From: DATHBD01 sp035296325 | GTDB lineage: Bacteria; Actinomycetota; Actinomycetes; Mycobacteriales; Micromonosporaceae | Assembly: GCA_035296325.1 (NCBI GenBank) | Contig: DATHBD010000051.1 | Span: 186,001 to 250,000 of the forward strand | Direction of reading: 5' to 3' | DNA: 64,000 bases | Position numbers and translations under genes: made by a program | In this document: piece after piece, positions 15,682 through 23,442 of the stretch | Position numbering within the stretch: position 1 is the first letter of the stretch | Layout: every line of letters begins with the position of its first letter | The notes under the pieces: generated by a model | The model's database searches: none | Seen by the model: only the letters and a program-made list of their open reading frames with translations | Told to the model about the DNA's origin: nothing

Positions 15682-17279
15682 TGCACCAGCTTCAATGCGC
15701 GCGCCTGGCGACCCGCGGTCACCTGTGCCGGCAGCCGCTGCGCAGCCAGCGCCGGCCAGGCCTGCACCGCGCAAAACGGCGCGCACTGATGGATGTCGGC
15801 ATCGCGCCGCGTCGCGACATGCACGCAGCACTGCAGCAGCCGCTCCTCGATCATGGTGTCCATGTCCATGAACGGCTTGACGGTGATCCGTTTCACCCGC
15901 TCGCCGAGCATCCGGCGCAGCCGGGCCTGACCGCCCGGCAGCGACGAGGACACCAGCGTGGTCAACGTGGAGATACCGAGGTCGCAGTTCTCACAGATGT
16001 CGCGCCACAGGTCGCCGACCCGGGGGTGGGACAGCGACGACTGCTCCGACAGCAGCCCCAGCAGCGCGTCCTTCACGGCCGTGCGCAGCGCCGCCGGCAG
16101 TTCCACATCGGCGATGCGGTTGGCGACCATCTCCGGCGCGAGGTCGAGGTACGTGCGCAGCCGCTCCGCGCCCACCAGGGCGGTCAGCGAGCGCCACGTC
16201 CCGGTGTCGTCGCGGAGCAGGTACCCGACCGAGCAGCAGTGCGGATGCGAGCACGGTAGGGCGGTCAGATCGCGCCAGGTCACAACATCGCCGGTCTGCG
16301 GGCCGAGCCGGGCCAGCACGCCGGTGTGGGTGAGCCGGTCCGCGGCGTCGATGGCGCCCGACCGGCCGGAGCCGAACTGGGGCTGGATCGACACGCCGCC
16401 GACGTACGGGGTGTCGAGCGCCCGACGCACGACCGCGCCGATCTCGTCGTCGTTCACCCCCAGCGCCGCGGTCATGGTGAGCGTGGTGAAAACGCCCCGC
16501 GCTGAGAGCCGGTCGATCGCGGCCTCCTTGAGCCGGCGCAGATCGGCGCCGCGGTGGTGCCGACTCGCCGTTTCCGACACGCCGTCGTACTGCAGGTACA
16601 CCTCGACCCGGTCGCGATGGGCGGCGAGCAGGTCGAGCAGGGAGTCGTCGCGGGCGATCCGCACGCCGTTGGTGTTGATCAGAACCCGGACCACGTTGCG
16701 GGCGGCCACCTGGGTCAGCAGCTCACTCAGCTGCGGATAGAGCGTCGGCTCCCCGCCGGAGAGCATCAGGACGTCGATCCGGCCGTTCTCCCGGGAGAGC
16801 CGGGTGTCCAGGCTGGCCAGCACGTCGGCGAGCGGCACCACGCCGTGCAGCGCCGGCGACGAGTCACTGAAGCATGTCGGGCAGCGCAGGTTGCACTCGT
16901 CGGTCAGGTCGGCCAGCAGGATGCAGGTGTGCTGGGTCTGCATTTCCGGCAGGCCGTCGGCGTACGCGGACGGCACCGGCGCGAAGTTGCCGACGAGATC
17001 GGGCACGTGCGCCTTGGTCGGTGCGGTCCACTGCTCCAGGTACTCGAGGATCTCCGGCGACTCGTCGTACATCGTCCGGATCAGGCCGTGCTGCGGGCAA
17101 CCGCGCTCCAGCCAGATCCGGCCGTCCCGCTCGGCCAACCAGCCCGCCAGCCGGGACACCTCGGCCAGCGGCCGGTCGGGTCGCTCGGCGTGGCACCGGG
17201 GACAGAAGGCGTTGACGTACCGGTGAATGCGGTCGCCGCGCAGCGCCATGCCCGGACCGCGGTCAATGCTCGTGGTCAT
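15678..17279 (-). CDS. Radical SAM enzyme of the MJ0619 / Tes-GrsA-like group
   Basis: 533 residues from ATG 17279. The N-terminal zinc-ribbon-like part has CPRCH (Cys 26/29) and CPQHG (Cys 61). The radical SAM cluster motif is C129-NLR-C133-PT-C136 in LADLTDECNLRCPTCFSDSS, followed by SGGEPTLYP for SAM binding. The barrel ends near residue 340 with a DLTALPCSHPHCCSVGYL segment. A Cys-rich tail (ENCDLG, QCCVHV, QCAPFCAVQAW) may bind auxiliary clusters or metal. This architecture matches what I remember of the MJ0619 family, which includes archaeal lipid enzymes Tes (tetraether formation) and GrsA (ring formation). Known members make C-C bonds on unactivated lipid carbons. With the Lgt-like neighbour, a lipid or lipoprotein substrate is plausible but not shown. 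It is third in an operon with 4-bp overlaps on both sides. Confidence 0.88.
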   Translation of the reverse strand: MTTSIDRGPGMALRGDRIHRYVNAFCPRCHAERPDRPLAEVSRLAGWLAERDGRIWLERGCPQHGLIRTMYDESPEILEYLEQWTAPTKAHVPDLVGNFAPVPSAYADGLPEMQTQHTCILLADLTDECNLRCPTCFSDSSPALHGVVPLADVLASLDTRLSRENGRIDVLMLSGGEPTLYPQLSELLTQVAARNVVRVLINTNGVRIARDDSLLDLLAAHRDRVEVYLQYDGVSETASRHHRGADLRRLKEAAIDRLSARGVFTTLTMTAALGVNDDEIGAVVRRALDTPYVGGVSIQPQFGSGRSGAIDAADRLTHTGVLARLGPQTGDVVTWRDLTALPCSHPHCCSVGYLLRDDTGTWRSLTALVGAERLRTYLDLAPEMVANRIADVELPAALRTAVKDALLGLLSEQSSLSHPRVGDLWRDICENCDLGISTLTTLVSSSLPGGQARLRRMLGERVKRITVKPFMDMDTMIEERLLQCCVHVATRRDADIHQCAPFCAVQAWPALAAQRLPAQVTAGRQARALKLVQ

Positions 17280-17761
17280 CCCACTCCCAACCCGCTCACG
17301 ACAACGACACACACGCCGAAGCCGATCACCGGCAGCACGATGATGCCGACCGCCCAGCCGATGATGAGGCCGAGACCCCGCCCGCGGTCACCGCGCCGGA
17401 TCCCCCGGATACCGAAGACGAGACAGCCGACGAACACCAGGACCTGCATGAGCGCCGCGATGCCGAGCCAGATCCCCAACCGGTTGTCTATCTCGGTGGA
17501 GGAAACCTCGCGGAGCCTCATCAGGAGCGGGAGCAGGCCGATCGCCACCCCGATGCCGAGCAGGTGCGCCAGGAACGCCAGACCGATGCCGCTGGCCACC
17601 CGGCGGCCCATGATCGAGGTGTCGTCGCCCATCGGAGGCGGCGGCGCGGTCCACTGTGGATCACTCATCCCCGGCTGCCGGGGCGGCGGTTGCCATGGCG
17701 GCTGTCCGGGATCCGGCCGCCCGAATGGCGACGGATCCTGCGGCGGCGGCGGTTGGGTCAT
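17276..17761 (-). CDS. Pro-rich two/three-TM membrane protein (DUF4190-like)
   Basis: 161 residues from ATG 17761, overlapping the Lgt-like stop by ATGA and the radical SAM start by ATGA. The first ~50 residues are Pro/Gln-rich and probably cytoplasmic. Hydrophobic segments then lie at about 56-77 (ASGIGLAFLAHLLGIGVAIG), 97-118 (GIWLGIAALMQVLVFVGCLV) and 130-158. The tail resembles DUF4190-type proteins with FGIRGIRRGDRGRGLGLI. The function is unknown; the position inside the operon suggests a membrane partner of the Lgt-like and radical SAM proteins. Confidence 0.8.
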   Translation of the reverse strand: MTQPPPPQDPSPFGRPDPGQPPWQPPPRQPGMSDPQWTAPPPPMGDDTSIMGRRVASGIGLAFLAHLLGIGVAIGLLPLLMRLREVSSTEIDNRLGIWLGIAALMQVLVFVGCLVFGIRGIRRGDRGRGLGLIIGWAVGIIVLPVIGFGVCVVVVSGLGVG

Positions 17762-18555
17762 GCCGAGACCTCCTCCAGGGCACCACGCGGCGCGCGGCGA
17801 TAGACCCCTCGACGGGCCTGGCGGATCAGGTGCCAGGCCGCGAGTGGCACGACGACGAGCAGGAACAGTTGCGGGCGGGTGAGACCGGCGAGCACCACCT
17901 CGTTGCCGCGGACGAACTCCACGGCGAACCGGAATCCGGCGTACGCCAGGAGGTACAGCTTGAACAGTTCCCCCGGCTCGGTGATCCGGCTCCGCAGCGC
18001 GCGCAGTGCGACGAACGCGAGGAGGTGGAAGGCGATCTCGTAGCCGAACGAGGGATGCAGCGCCACCCCGGCGACCGCGCCCGGGATCCGCCCCGCCTGC
18101 TCCGCGGTGAGGGTGATGCCCCAGGGCAGGCCGGTCGGCGTGCCGGGCAGTTCGGTGAGCAGGCAACCCAGCCGGCCGACCGCCATCCCGGCCGCGACCG
18201 CGGGGGCGAAGAAATCGCCGGTGTGATCGGTGTATCCGCACAGGCGCTTCGCGACGATCGCGCCGATGTACGCGCCGACCAGTCCGGAGAGGATGCTGCG
18301 GTTGCCGTAGGCCCACTGCTCGAGCAGTGAGGCGTTGTCGCGCGGGTCCAGGTGCTGCAGCCAGGTGCCGAGCCGCCCGAGGAGCGCGCCACCGACGAGC
18401 GCGCCGGCCACCACGTACCAGATCCGCTCGTCGCGCACCCGCCGACGGCGTACCTCGGCCCAGAACACCAACGCGGCGACCGCTATGCCCAGCGCCACCA
18501 GCACGTCGTGGGTGCCGATCGCCACCGGGCCGAGGCGGAGCAGCACAGGGTACAC
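17758..18555 (-). CDS. Divergent Lgt-like (prolipoprotein diacylglyceryl transferase family) membrane protein
   Basis: 265 residues from GTG 18555, with AAGGGAGG 7 nt upstream. It is a polytopic protein with Lgt landmarks: AAGMAVGRLGCLLTELPG (the GRxxN region with its following Glu), LHPSFGYEIAFHLLAF (the HPxxLYE region) and FRFAVEFVRGN (the RxxxE pair). Two differences from canonical Lgt stand out. The HGG histidine region reads RSILSGLVGAYIGAI with no His, and the Asn of the GR motif is Cys. So it may not transfer diacylglycerol to lipoprotein cysteines but use phospholipids in another reaction. It is the first gene of a four-gene operon with a radical SAM enzyme. Confidence 0.87.
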   Translation of the reverse strand: MYPVLLRLGPVAIGTHDVLVALGIAVAALVFWAEVRRRRVRDERIWYVVAGALVGGALLGRLGTWLQHLDPRDNASLLEQWAYGNRSILSGLVGAYIGAIVAKRLCGYTDHTGDFFAPAVAAGMAVGRLGCLLTELPGTPTGLPWGITLTAEQAGRIPGAVAGVALHPSFGYEIAFHLLAFVALRALRSRITEPGELFKLYLLAYAGFRFAVEFVRGNEVVLAGLTRPQLFLLVVVPLAAWHLIRQARRGVYRRAPRGALEEVSA

Positions 18556-18692
18556 GCCAGGCCTCCCTTGCCGCGGTTGTCGCTCGACGTGAGCGGCAGC
18601 GTACCGCGCCGACGTGGTGCACTGTGGACATCGCCGGCCCGGGCCGACCAAATCAATCTGACGAACCGAGCCCTCCGGGTTATTCTGCCGCC

Positions 18693-19454
18693 ATGTCGAC
18701 AATTCGCGTGCCTTACCACCAGGACGAGCGACTTGCCGAGGACGACATTCCGCTGTTCGGTGCCGACACCGTCACGGTTGAAGCGGCGCTACCGGACGCA
18801 ACCCTCTGGCAGCGCCTCGGTGCGCTGTACGACACCGTCGCGACGACCGTGGCCGAGCGGGTACGCGCCGGGGCTGTGCCGACCGTGGTGTCCGGCGACT
18901 GCCTGGTCGCCCTCGCGACCGTCGCCGGCGCGCAACGGGCGGGCAGCGATCCCGGCCTGGTCTGGTTCGACGCGCACGGCGACGTGCACACCCTGCAGAC
19001 CTCGACCTCGGGCTACCTCGGCGGGCTGGCCCTGCGCCTGGCCATGGGCGCGCACGCGGAACTGCTGGCCGAGCCGCTCGGCCTCCGTCCGGTCGCGGAG
19101 GAGCGGGCCGTCCTGGTGGATGCCAGGGACCTGGATCCGGCCGAGGCGGCGTACCTGGCCACCAGCAGGGTCACCCGACGGGCCGTTGACGACCTCGACG
19201 CCGCGACGCTGCCTGACGGTCCCATCGTCCTGCACGTCGACGTCGACGTCATCGACGCCACCGAACTGCCCAATCTTCAGTTTCCGGCGTCGCACGGGCC
19301 GTCCACCGAATCGGTGCTGCGGGCCGTGCACCGGGTCCGCGCCACCGGTCGCGTCGTCGCGGTCAACATCGCCTGCCCGTGGCATCCGCCCCGGGACGGT
19401 CGGGACGTCGCCCTCCGCACCCGACTCCTGGAACGCCTCACCGACCCCGGGTAG
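18693..19454 (+). CDS. Arginase/agmatinase-fold protein with altered metal motif
   Basis: 253 residues from ATG 18693. The ureohydrolase motifs are present: VVSGDCLVALATVAG in place of GGDHS, VWFDAHGDVHT (DAHxD with Gly where Ala is usual) and LHVDVDVIDATELPN (DxDxxD). The metal-binding aspartates remain, but the first-shell His of GGDH is Cys. I recall this GDC variant in a distinct actinobacterial subfamily, so it is probably not an ordinary arginase. It is divergent from the Lgt-like gene, 137 bp apart. Confidence 0.85.
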   Translation: MSTIRVPYHQDERLAEDDIPLFGADTVTVEAALPDATLWQRLGALYDTVATTVAERVRAGAVPTVVSGDCLVALATVAGAQRAGSDPGLVWFDAHGDVHTLQTSTSGYLGGLALRLAMGAHAELLAEPLGLRPVAEERAVLVDARDLDPAEAAYLATSRVTRRAVDDLDAATLPDGPIVLHVDVDVIDATELPNLQFPASHGPSTESVLRAVHRVRATGRVVAVNIACPWHPPRDGRDVALRTRLLERLTDPG

Positions 19455-19547
19455 CCGTTGGGCGCCCATCCGGTCGGCACGGCGATCAATGTGGAGATCC
19501 CGTGGTGGCGGGCGCGGTTGGTGCGGCCACCGGCTACCTTCCCCGAC

Positions 19548-20549
19548 ATGAACACGATCACGGCCACCGCCATCCCGACCCGGCCGGCGAAGCAGCCGGC
19601 GGCGAAGCTCTGGACAGCGGCGGTGTGGGCAGCGACGGTGGGCGCGGCCGGCTGGGCCGTCGCCCGGCTCGCCGGTGTGGAGCCGGGAGGGCCTGGCGTG
19701 CAGCTCATGGCGTTCACCCAGTACGCCGCCGCCGGGTCCGTGGTCACCCTCGGGTTGGCGTTGCTGAGCCGCCGGTGGCTGGCCGCGGCCGTGGCGGCGG
19801 CGGCGGCATTCGCGCTCGTCGCGACCGTGCTGCCACGGGTGATCGGCGCAGCCGCTGATGCCGGCCCGACGACACTACGGGTCCTGACGGCGAACCTGCT
19901 CTTCGGCGGCGCCCCGCCGGCCGACGTCCTGCGCCTTGTCCGGGAGGAGCGCGTCGATGTGTTGGCGCTGCAGGAGTACACGGAGCAGGCCCGGGACGGA
20001 CTGGCTGCCGCCGGGCTGGCGGCGGAACTGCCCTACCTCGTCGCCTACCCGGAACCGGGCGCCAGCGGGTCGGCGCTCTACAGCCGGTACCCGCTGCGGG
20101 ACACCGGCCTGCTGGCGCTGCCGTCCGGTTTCCAGCAGGCGCGCGGCGTGCTCGACATGCCCGGAGCGGTGCCGGTCGACGTGGTCTCCGTGCACCCGTC
20201 CGCTCCGGCCGCGTGGGACCGGATCGCCGACTGGCGCGCCGACTTCGCCGCCGAGCCACGGGCGGAACCGGACGGCCCGGTACGGCTGCTGATCGGGGAC
20301 TTCAACGCGACCCTCGACCATGCCCCGATGCGTGCGTTGATCCGCTCCGGGTACGTCGACGCCGCCGACGCGGCGGGTGCCGGGCTCACCCCGACCTGGC
20401 CCTACGACGAGCGCTGGTACATCCCCGGCGTCACCATCGACCACGTCCTCGCGGACCGTCGCGTCGGCATCGGTGCGGTGCGCGTGCACCGCATCCCCGG
20501 CAGCGACCACCGGGCCGTCTTCGCCGAACTGCACCTGCCCGCAGCCTGA
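19548..20549 (+). CDS. Membrane-anchored endonuclease/exonuclease/phosphatase-family protein (copy 1)
   Basis: 333 residues from ATG 19548. About three N-terminal hydrophobic segments (residues ~20-105) are followed by an EEP domain facing outward: VLTANLLFGGAPP, VDVLALQEYTEQ (catalytic Glu), SALYSRYPLRDTG, LIGDFNATLDH (GDFN) and the terminal GSDHRAVFAEL. The family cleaves phosphodiesters or phosphomonoesters with Mg. It is the first of two tandem paralogues. Confidence 0.9.
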   Translation: MNTITATAIPTRPAKQPAAKLWTAAVWAATVGAAGWAVARLAGVEPGGPGVQLMAFTQYAAAGSVVTLGLALLSRRWLAAAVAAAAAFALVATVLPRVIGAAADAGPTTLRVLTANLLFGGAPPADVLRLVREERVDVLALQEYTEQARDGLAAAGLAAELPYLVAYPEPGASGSALYSRYPLRDTGLLALPSGFQQARGVLDMPGAVPVDVVSVHPSAPAAWDRIADWRADFAAEPRAEPDGPVRLLIGDFNATLDHAPMRALIRSGYVDAADAAGAGLTPTWPYDERWYIPGVTIDHVLADRRVGIGAVRVHRIPGSDHRAVFAELHLPAA

Positions 20550-20577
20550 CTCCACGGCTGACGGTTACGGTTGGATC

Positions 20578-21657
20578 ATGCATGCATTCGCGGGTCGGGC
20601 AGCGGGTCGGCGGAGCCACGGCGGTGGCCGGTTTCTCGGTACGGCGATCTGGGCCGGCGCGGTCGCCAGCGCCGGGTGGGCGGCCGTGCGCGCCGGAGGG
20701 CTGGAGCGGGGCGTGCCGGCTGTGCAGGTGATGGCATTCACCCCGTACGCCGCCGCCGGCTCGGTCGTGCCGCTCGGGGCGGCACTCGCCACCCGCCGGT
20801 GGGGTGCGGCACTGCTCACGGCCGGCGCCACGGCGACCCTGGCGACGAGTGTGCTCCCGCGGGCGCTGCGCGCCCGGACCGGCCGCACCGCCAACGAGGA
20901 GCCGGACCATCCCGGTCGGCCGCTCCGGGTCATGACGGCGAACCTGCTGCACGGCGACGCCGACCCGGCCGGCATCGTGCGCCTGGTCCGGCAGGAGCGG
21001 GTGGACCTGCTCGCCATGCAGGAGTACACGCCGCAGGCCGAGTGCGGCCTGCTCGACGCCGGGTTGGCTGCGGCGCTGCCGCACCGCGTCTCCCGGCCGG
21101 CGCCCGGCGGCCACGGCTCCGCGCTGTACAGCCGGTACCCGCTGCGCGACACCGGGGTGCGCTGGGCGGCCACCGGCTTCGGGCAGGTGCTGGCCATGCT
21201 TGAGGTCCCGCAGGCGTACCCCGTCGACGTCACGTCGGTCCACCTGTCGTCCCCGGCGGACGTGGCCCGCACCCGCGACTGGGCGGCCGATCTGGCCAAC
21301 CAGCCCGGTGCCGACCCGGCCGGCCCGGTGCGGCTGATGCTCGGCGACTTCAACGCCACGCTGGACCACGCGCTGCTCCGGAAGCTGCTGCGGAGCGGGT
21401 ACGCCGACGCCGCCGACACGGCCGGTGCCGGGCTCGCGCCCACCTGGCCGTACCGGCAGTGGTTCGTCCCGCGGGTGACCCTGGACCACGTGCTCGTCGA
21501 CACCCGGATCCGGGTCGGCCGGGTGAGCGCGCACCGGGTGCCGGGCAGCGATCACCGGGCCCTGATCGCCGACCTCATCCTGCCGGCGTCCCGGCGCGCG
21601 AATCAGCCGGCTGCCGCTGGTCGGTCGGTTGGGTGGAGCGCGCAAGCCCGTAGCTGA
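20578..21657 (+). CDS. Membrane-anchored endonuclease/exonuclease/phosphatase-family protein (copy 2)
   Basis: 359 residues from ATG 20578, 28 bp after copy 1. Same design: a hydrophobic N-terminal half and EEP motifs VMTANLLHGDADP, VDLLAMQEYTPQ, SALYSRYPLRDTG, LMLGDFNATLDH and GSDHRALIADL. Motif for motif it matches its neighbour, so a tandem duplication is likely. Its 3' end overlaps the convergent cimA gene by 83 bp (21575-21657). Confidence 0.9.
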   Translation: MHAFAGRAAGRRSHGGGRFLGTAIWAGAVASAGWAAVRAGGLERGVPAVQVMAFTPYAAAGSVVPLGAALATRRWGAALLTAGATATLATSVLPRALRARTGRTANEEPDHPGRPLRVMTANLLHGDADPAGIVRLVRQERVDLLAMQEYTPQAECGLLDAGLAAALPHRVSRPAPGGHGSALYSRYPLRDTGVRWAATGFGQVLAMLEVPQAYPVDVTSVHLSSPADVARTRDWAADLANQPGADPAGPVRLMLGDFNATLDHALLRKLLRSGYADAADTAGAGLAPTWPYRQWFVPRVTLDHVLVDTRIRVGRVSAHRVPGSDHRALIADLILPASRRANQPAAAGRSVGWSAQARS

Positions 21658-23224
21658 GCGCGTCGACCAGTGCCTGCCAACTCGCCTCGACGACGTTCTC
21701 GTGCACGCCGACCGTCGTCCAGTCCCGCTTGTTGCTGTCGGTCGTCTCCACCAGCACCCGGGTCACCGCGCCCGTGCCGTGGCTGCCCTCCAGGATCCGG
21801 ACCTTGTAGTCGGCCAGCTCAAACGTGCGCAGCTCCGGATAGTGCCTGGTGAGCGCGATTCTCAGGGCCTCGTCGAGCGCGTTGACCGGGCCGTTGCCCT
21901 CGGCGGTGGCGATCACCCGCTCACCGCGCACCCGTACCTTCACGGTGGCCTCGGAGACCACCGCGCCGTCCTCGCGGTGCTCGACCAGCACCCGGTAGGA
22001 CTCCAGCGCGAACGGGCGCGGCACACCGTCGTTGAGTTCGGTACGCACCAGCAGCTCGAACGAGGCGTCGGCGGCCTCGAACGACCACCCGCGCGCCTCC
22101 AACTCCTTCACCCGGTTGGTGATCCGCGCACTGGCCTCGGGATGGCCGGTCAGGTCGAGCCCAAGCTCGCGGGACTTGAGCTCGATGCTCGCCCGCCCGG
22201 CCATCTCCGTGATCAGGATCCGCATGTCGTTGCCAACCACGGTCGGGTCGATGTGGTTGTACAGCAACGGATCCACCTTGATCGCGCTCGCGTGCAGGCC
22301 CGCCTTGTGAGCGAACGCTGACGACCCGACATAGGCCTGGTGGGTGTCGGGTGCGATATTCGCGATCTCCGCGATGGCGTGTGCCACGCGGACCATCTGC
22401 TCGATACACCCGTCCGGTAGGACCTGCATACCGAGCTTGAGCTGAAGGTTGCCGACGACGGCGAAGAGGTCGGCGTTACCGGGCCGCTCGCCGTAGCCGT
22501 TGGCGGTGCACTGGAAGTGCGGTACGCCGGCCTCCACGGCGGCCAGCGTGTTGGCCACGGCGCAGGCGGTGTCGTTCTGGCAGTGGATGCCGAGCCGGGC
22601 GACCGCCGCCTCCGGGCTGACGCCGAGCGCGTCGGCGAGCCGGGCGCGGACCTCGGCCACCGTGGCGGTGATCCGGGACGGCACCATGCCGCCGTTGGTG
22701 TCGCACATGACGGCCGCCTCGGCGCCCGCCTCCAGCGCCGTCACCGCGACCTGCACGGTGTACGCCGGATCGAACGCGTAGCCGTCGAAGAAGTGCTCGC
22801 AGTCCACGAAGACCCGGCGGCCCTGCGCGACGAGGTACGCCACCGTGTCGCGCACCATCGCGAGGTTCTCCTCGAGCGTGGTCCGCAGCGCGCGCTCCAC
22901 GTGCCGGGCGTCGGACTTCGCGACGAGCGTGATGACCGGCGTCTCCGCCTCCAGCAACGCGCGCACCTGCGGGTCGGTCTCCACCGCGACGCCGGCCTTG
23001 CGGGTGGAGCCGAACGCCACCAGTTCGGCGTGGCGCAGCTTCAGCTCGGTACGGGCGCGGCGGAAGAACTCGGTGTCCTTGGGCATCGCACCCGGCCAGC
23101 CGCCCTCGATGAACGTCACGCCGAGTTCGTCGAGCAGCCGCGCGACCGCGAGCTTGTCCAGAACGGAGTAACTGATGCCCTCGCGCTGGGCGCCGTCACG
23201 CAGCGTCGTGTCGAACACCTGCAT
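21575..23224 (-). CDS. cimA: (R)-citramalate synthase
   Basis: 549 residues from ATG 23224, with GAGGGAC upstream. It condenses pyruvate and acetyl-CoA to citramalate, giving 2-oxobutyrate for isoleucine without threonine. The DRE-TIM barrel is typical: FDTTLRDGAQREGISYSV, FIEGGWPGAMPKD (the CimA-type replacement for the isopropylmalate synthase segment), HCQNDTACAVANTLAAVEAG and CTANGYGERPGNADL. AFAHKAGLHASAI and a C-terminal LeuA-type allosteric domain (residues ~415-530) follow. It is preceded by an attenuator (23252-23333) and overlaps the EEP copy 2 gene tail to tail. Confidence 0.95.
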   Translation of the reverse strand: MQVFDTTLRDGAQREGISYSVLDKLAVARLLDELGVTFIEGGWPGAMPKDTEFFRRARTELKLRHAELVAFGSTRKAGVAVETDPQVRALLEAETPVITLVAKSDARHVERALRTTLEENLAMVRDTVAYLVAQGRRVFVDCEHFFDGYAFDPAYTVQVAVTALEAGAEAAVMCDTNGGMVPSRITATVAEVRARLADALGVSPEAAVARLGIHCQNDTACAVANTLAAVEAGVPHFQCTANGYGERPGNADLFAVVGNLQLKLGMQVLPDGCIEQMVRVAHAIAEIANIAPDTHQAYVGSSAFAHKAGLHASAIKVDPLLYNHIDPTVVGNDMRILITEMAGRASIELKSRELGLDLTGHPEASARITNRVKELEARGWSFEAADASFELLVRTELNDGVPRPFALESYRVLVEHREDGAVVSEATVKVRVRGERVIATAEGNGPVNALDEALRIALTRHYPELRTFELADYKVRILEGSHGTGAVTRVLVETTDSNKRDWTTVGVHENVVEASWQALVDALSYGLARSTQPTDQRQPADSRAGTPAG

Positions 23225-23251
23225 TGCTGTCGTCCCTCTCTCACAACAAAA

Positions 23252-23277
23252 AGACCCCTCGCGAATGCGAGAGGTCT
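23252..23277 (-). terminator. Attenuator terminator of the cimA leader
   Basis: An 11-bp stem (one G-U pair) with loop ATTC on the minus strand, followed by five Ts (23248-23252 as A on plus). It lies between the leader peptide and the cimA ribosome site, the classic place for an attenuation terminator. Confidence 0.85.
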
Positions 23278-23306
23278 GCGCGCGCAGCGATTGTCAGCTG
23301 GGCGCG

Positions 23307-23333
23307 CTAGGGGCCAATAATGAGCCGGGTCAC
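23307..23333 (-). CDS. cimA leader peptide (putative)
   Basis: GTG ACC CGG CTC ATT ATT GGC CCC TAG encodes M-T-R-L-I-I-G-P. Three of eight residues are Leu or Ile, including consecutive Ile codons, as expected for a ribosome-stalling leader that senses branched-chain aminoacyl-tRNA. The stop codon is embedded in TAGCGCGCC, identical to that of the ilvB leader. No ribosome site is obvious upstream. The start is tentative. Confidence 0.65.
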   Translation of the reverse strand: MTRLIIGP

Positions 23334-23393
23334 GTAGAGCAGCTTGCCACGCCGACGCCGATTGCGGAAGTCGTTTCCGCCTACCGGGACGGA

Positions 23394-23427
23394 CACGGGG
23401 CCGCCAGCCCACGCTGACGGCCCCGTG
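23394..23427. terminator. Hairpin terminator downstream of ilvE
   Basis: A 10-bp inverted repeat (23394-23403 with 23418-23427), 16 bp past the ilvE stop. It separates ilvE from the cimA leader. Confidence 0.65.
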
Positions 23428-23442
23428 GCAGTGCGCCGCGAT

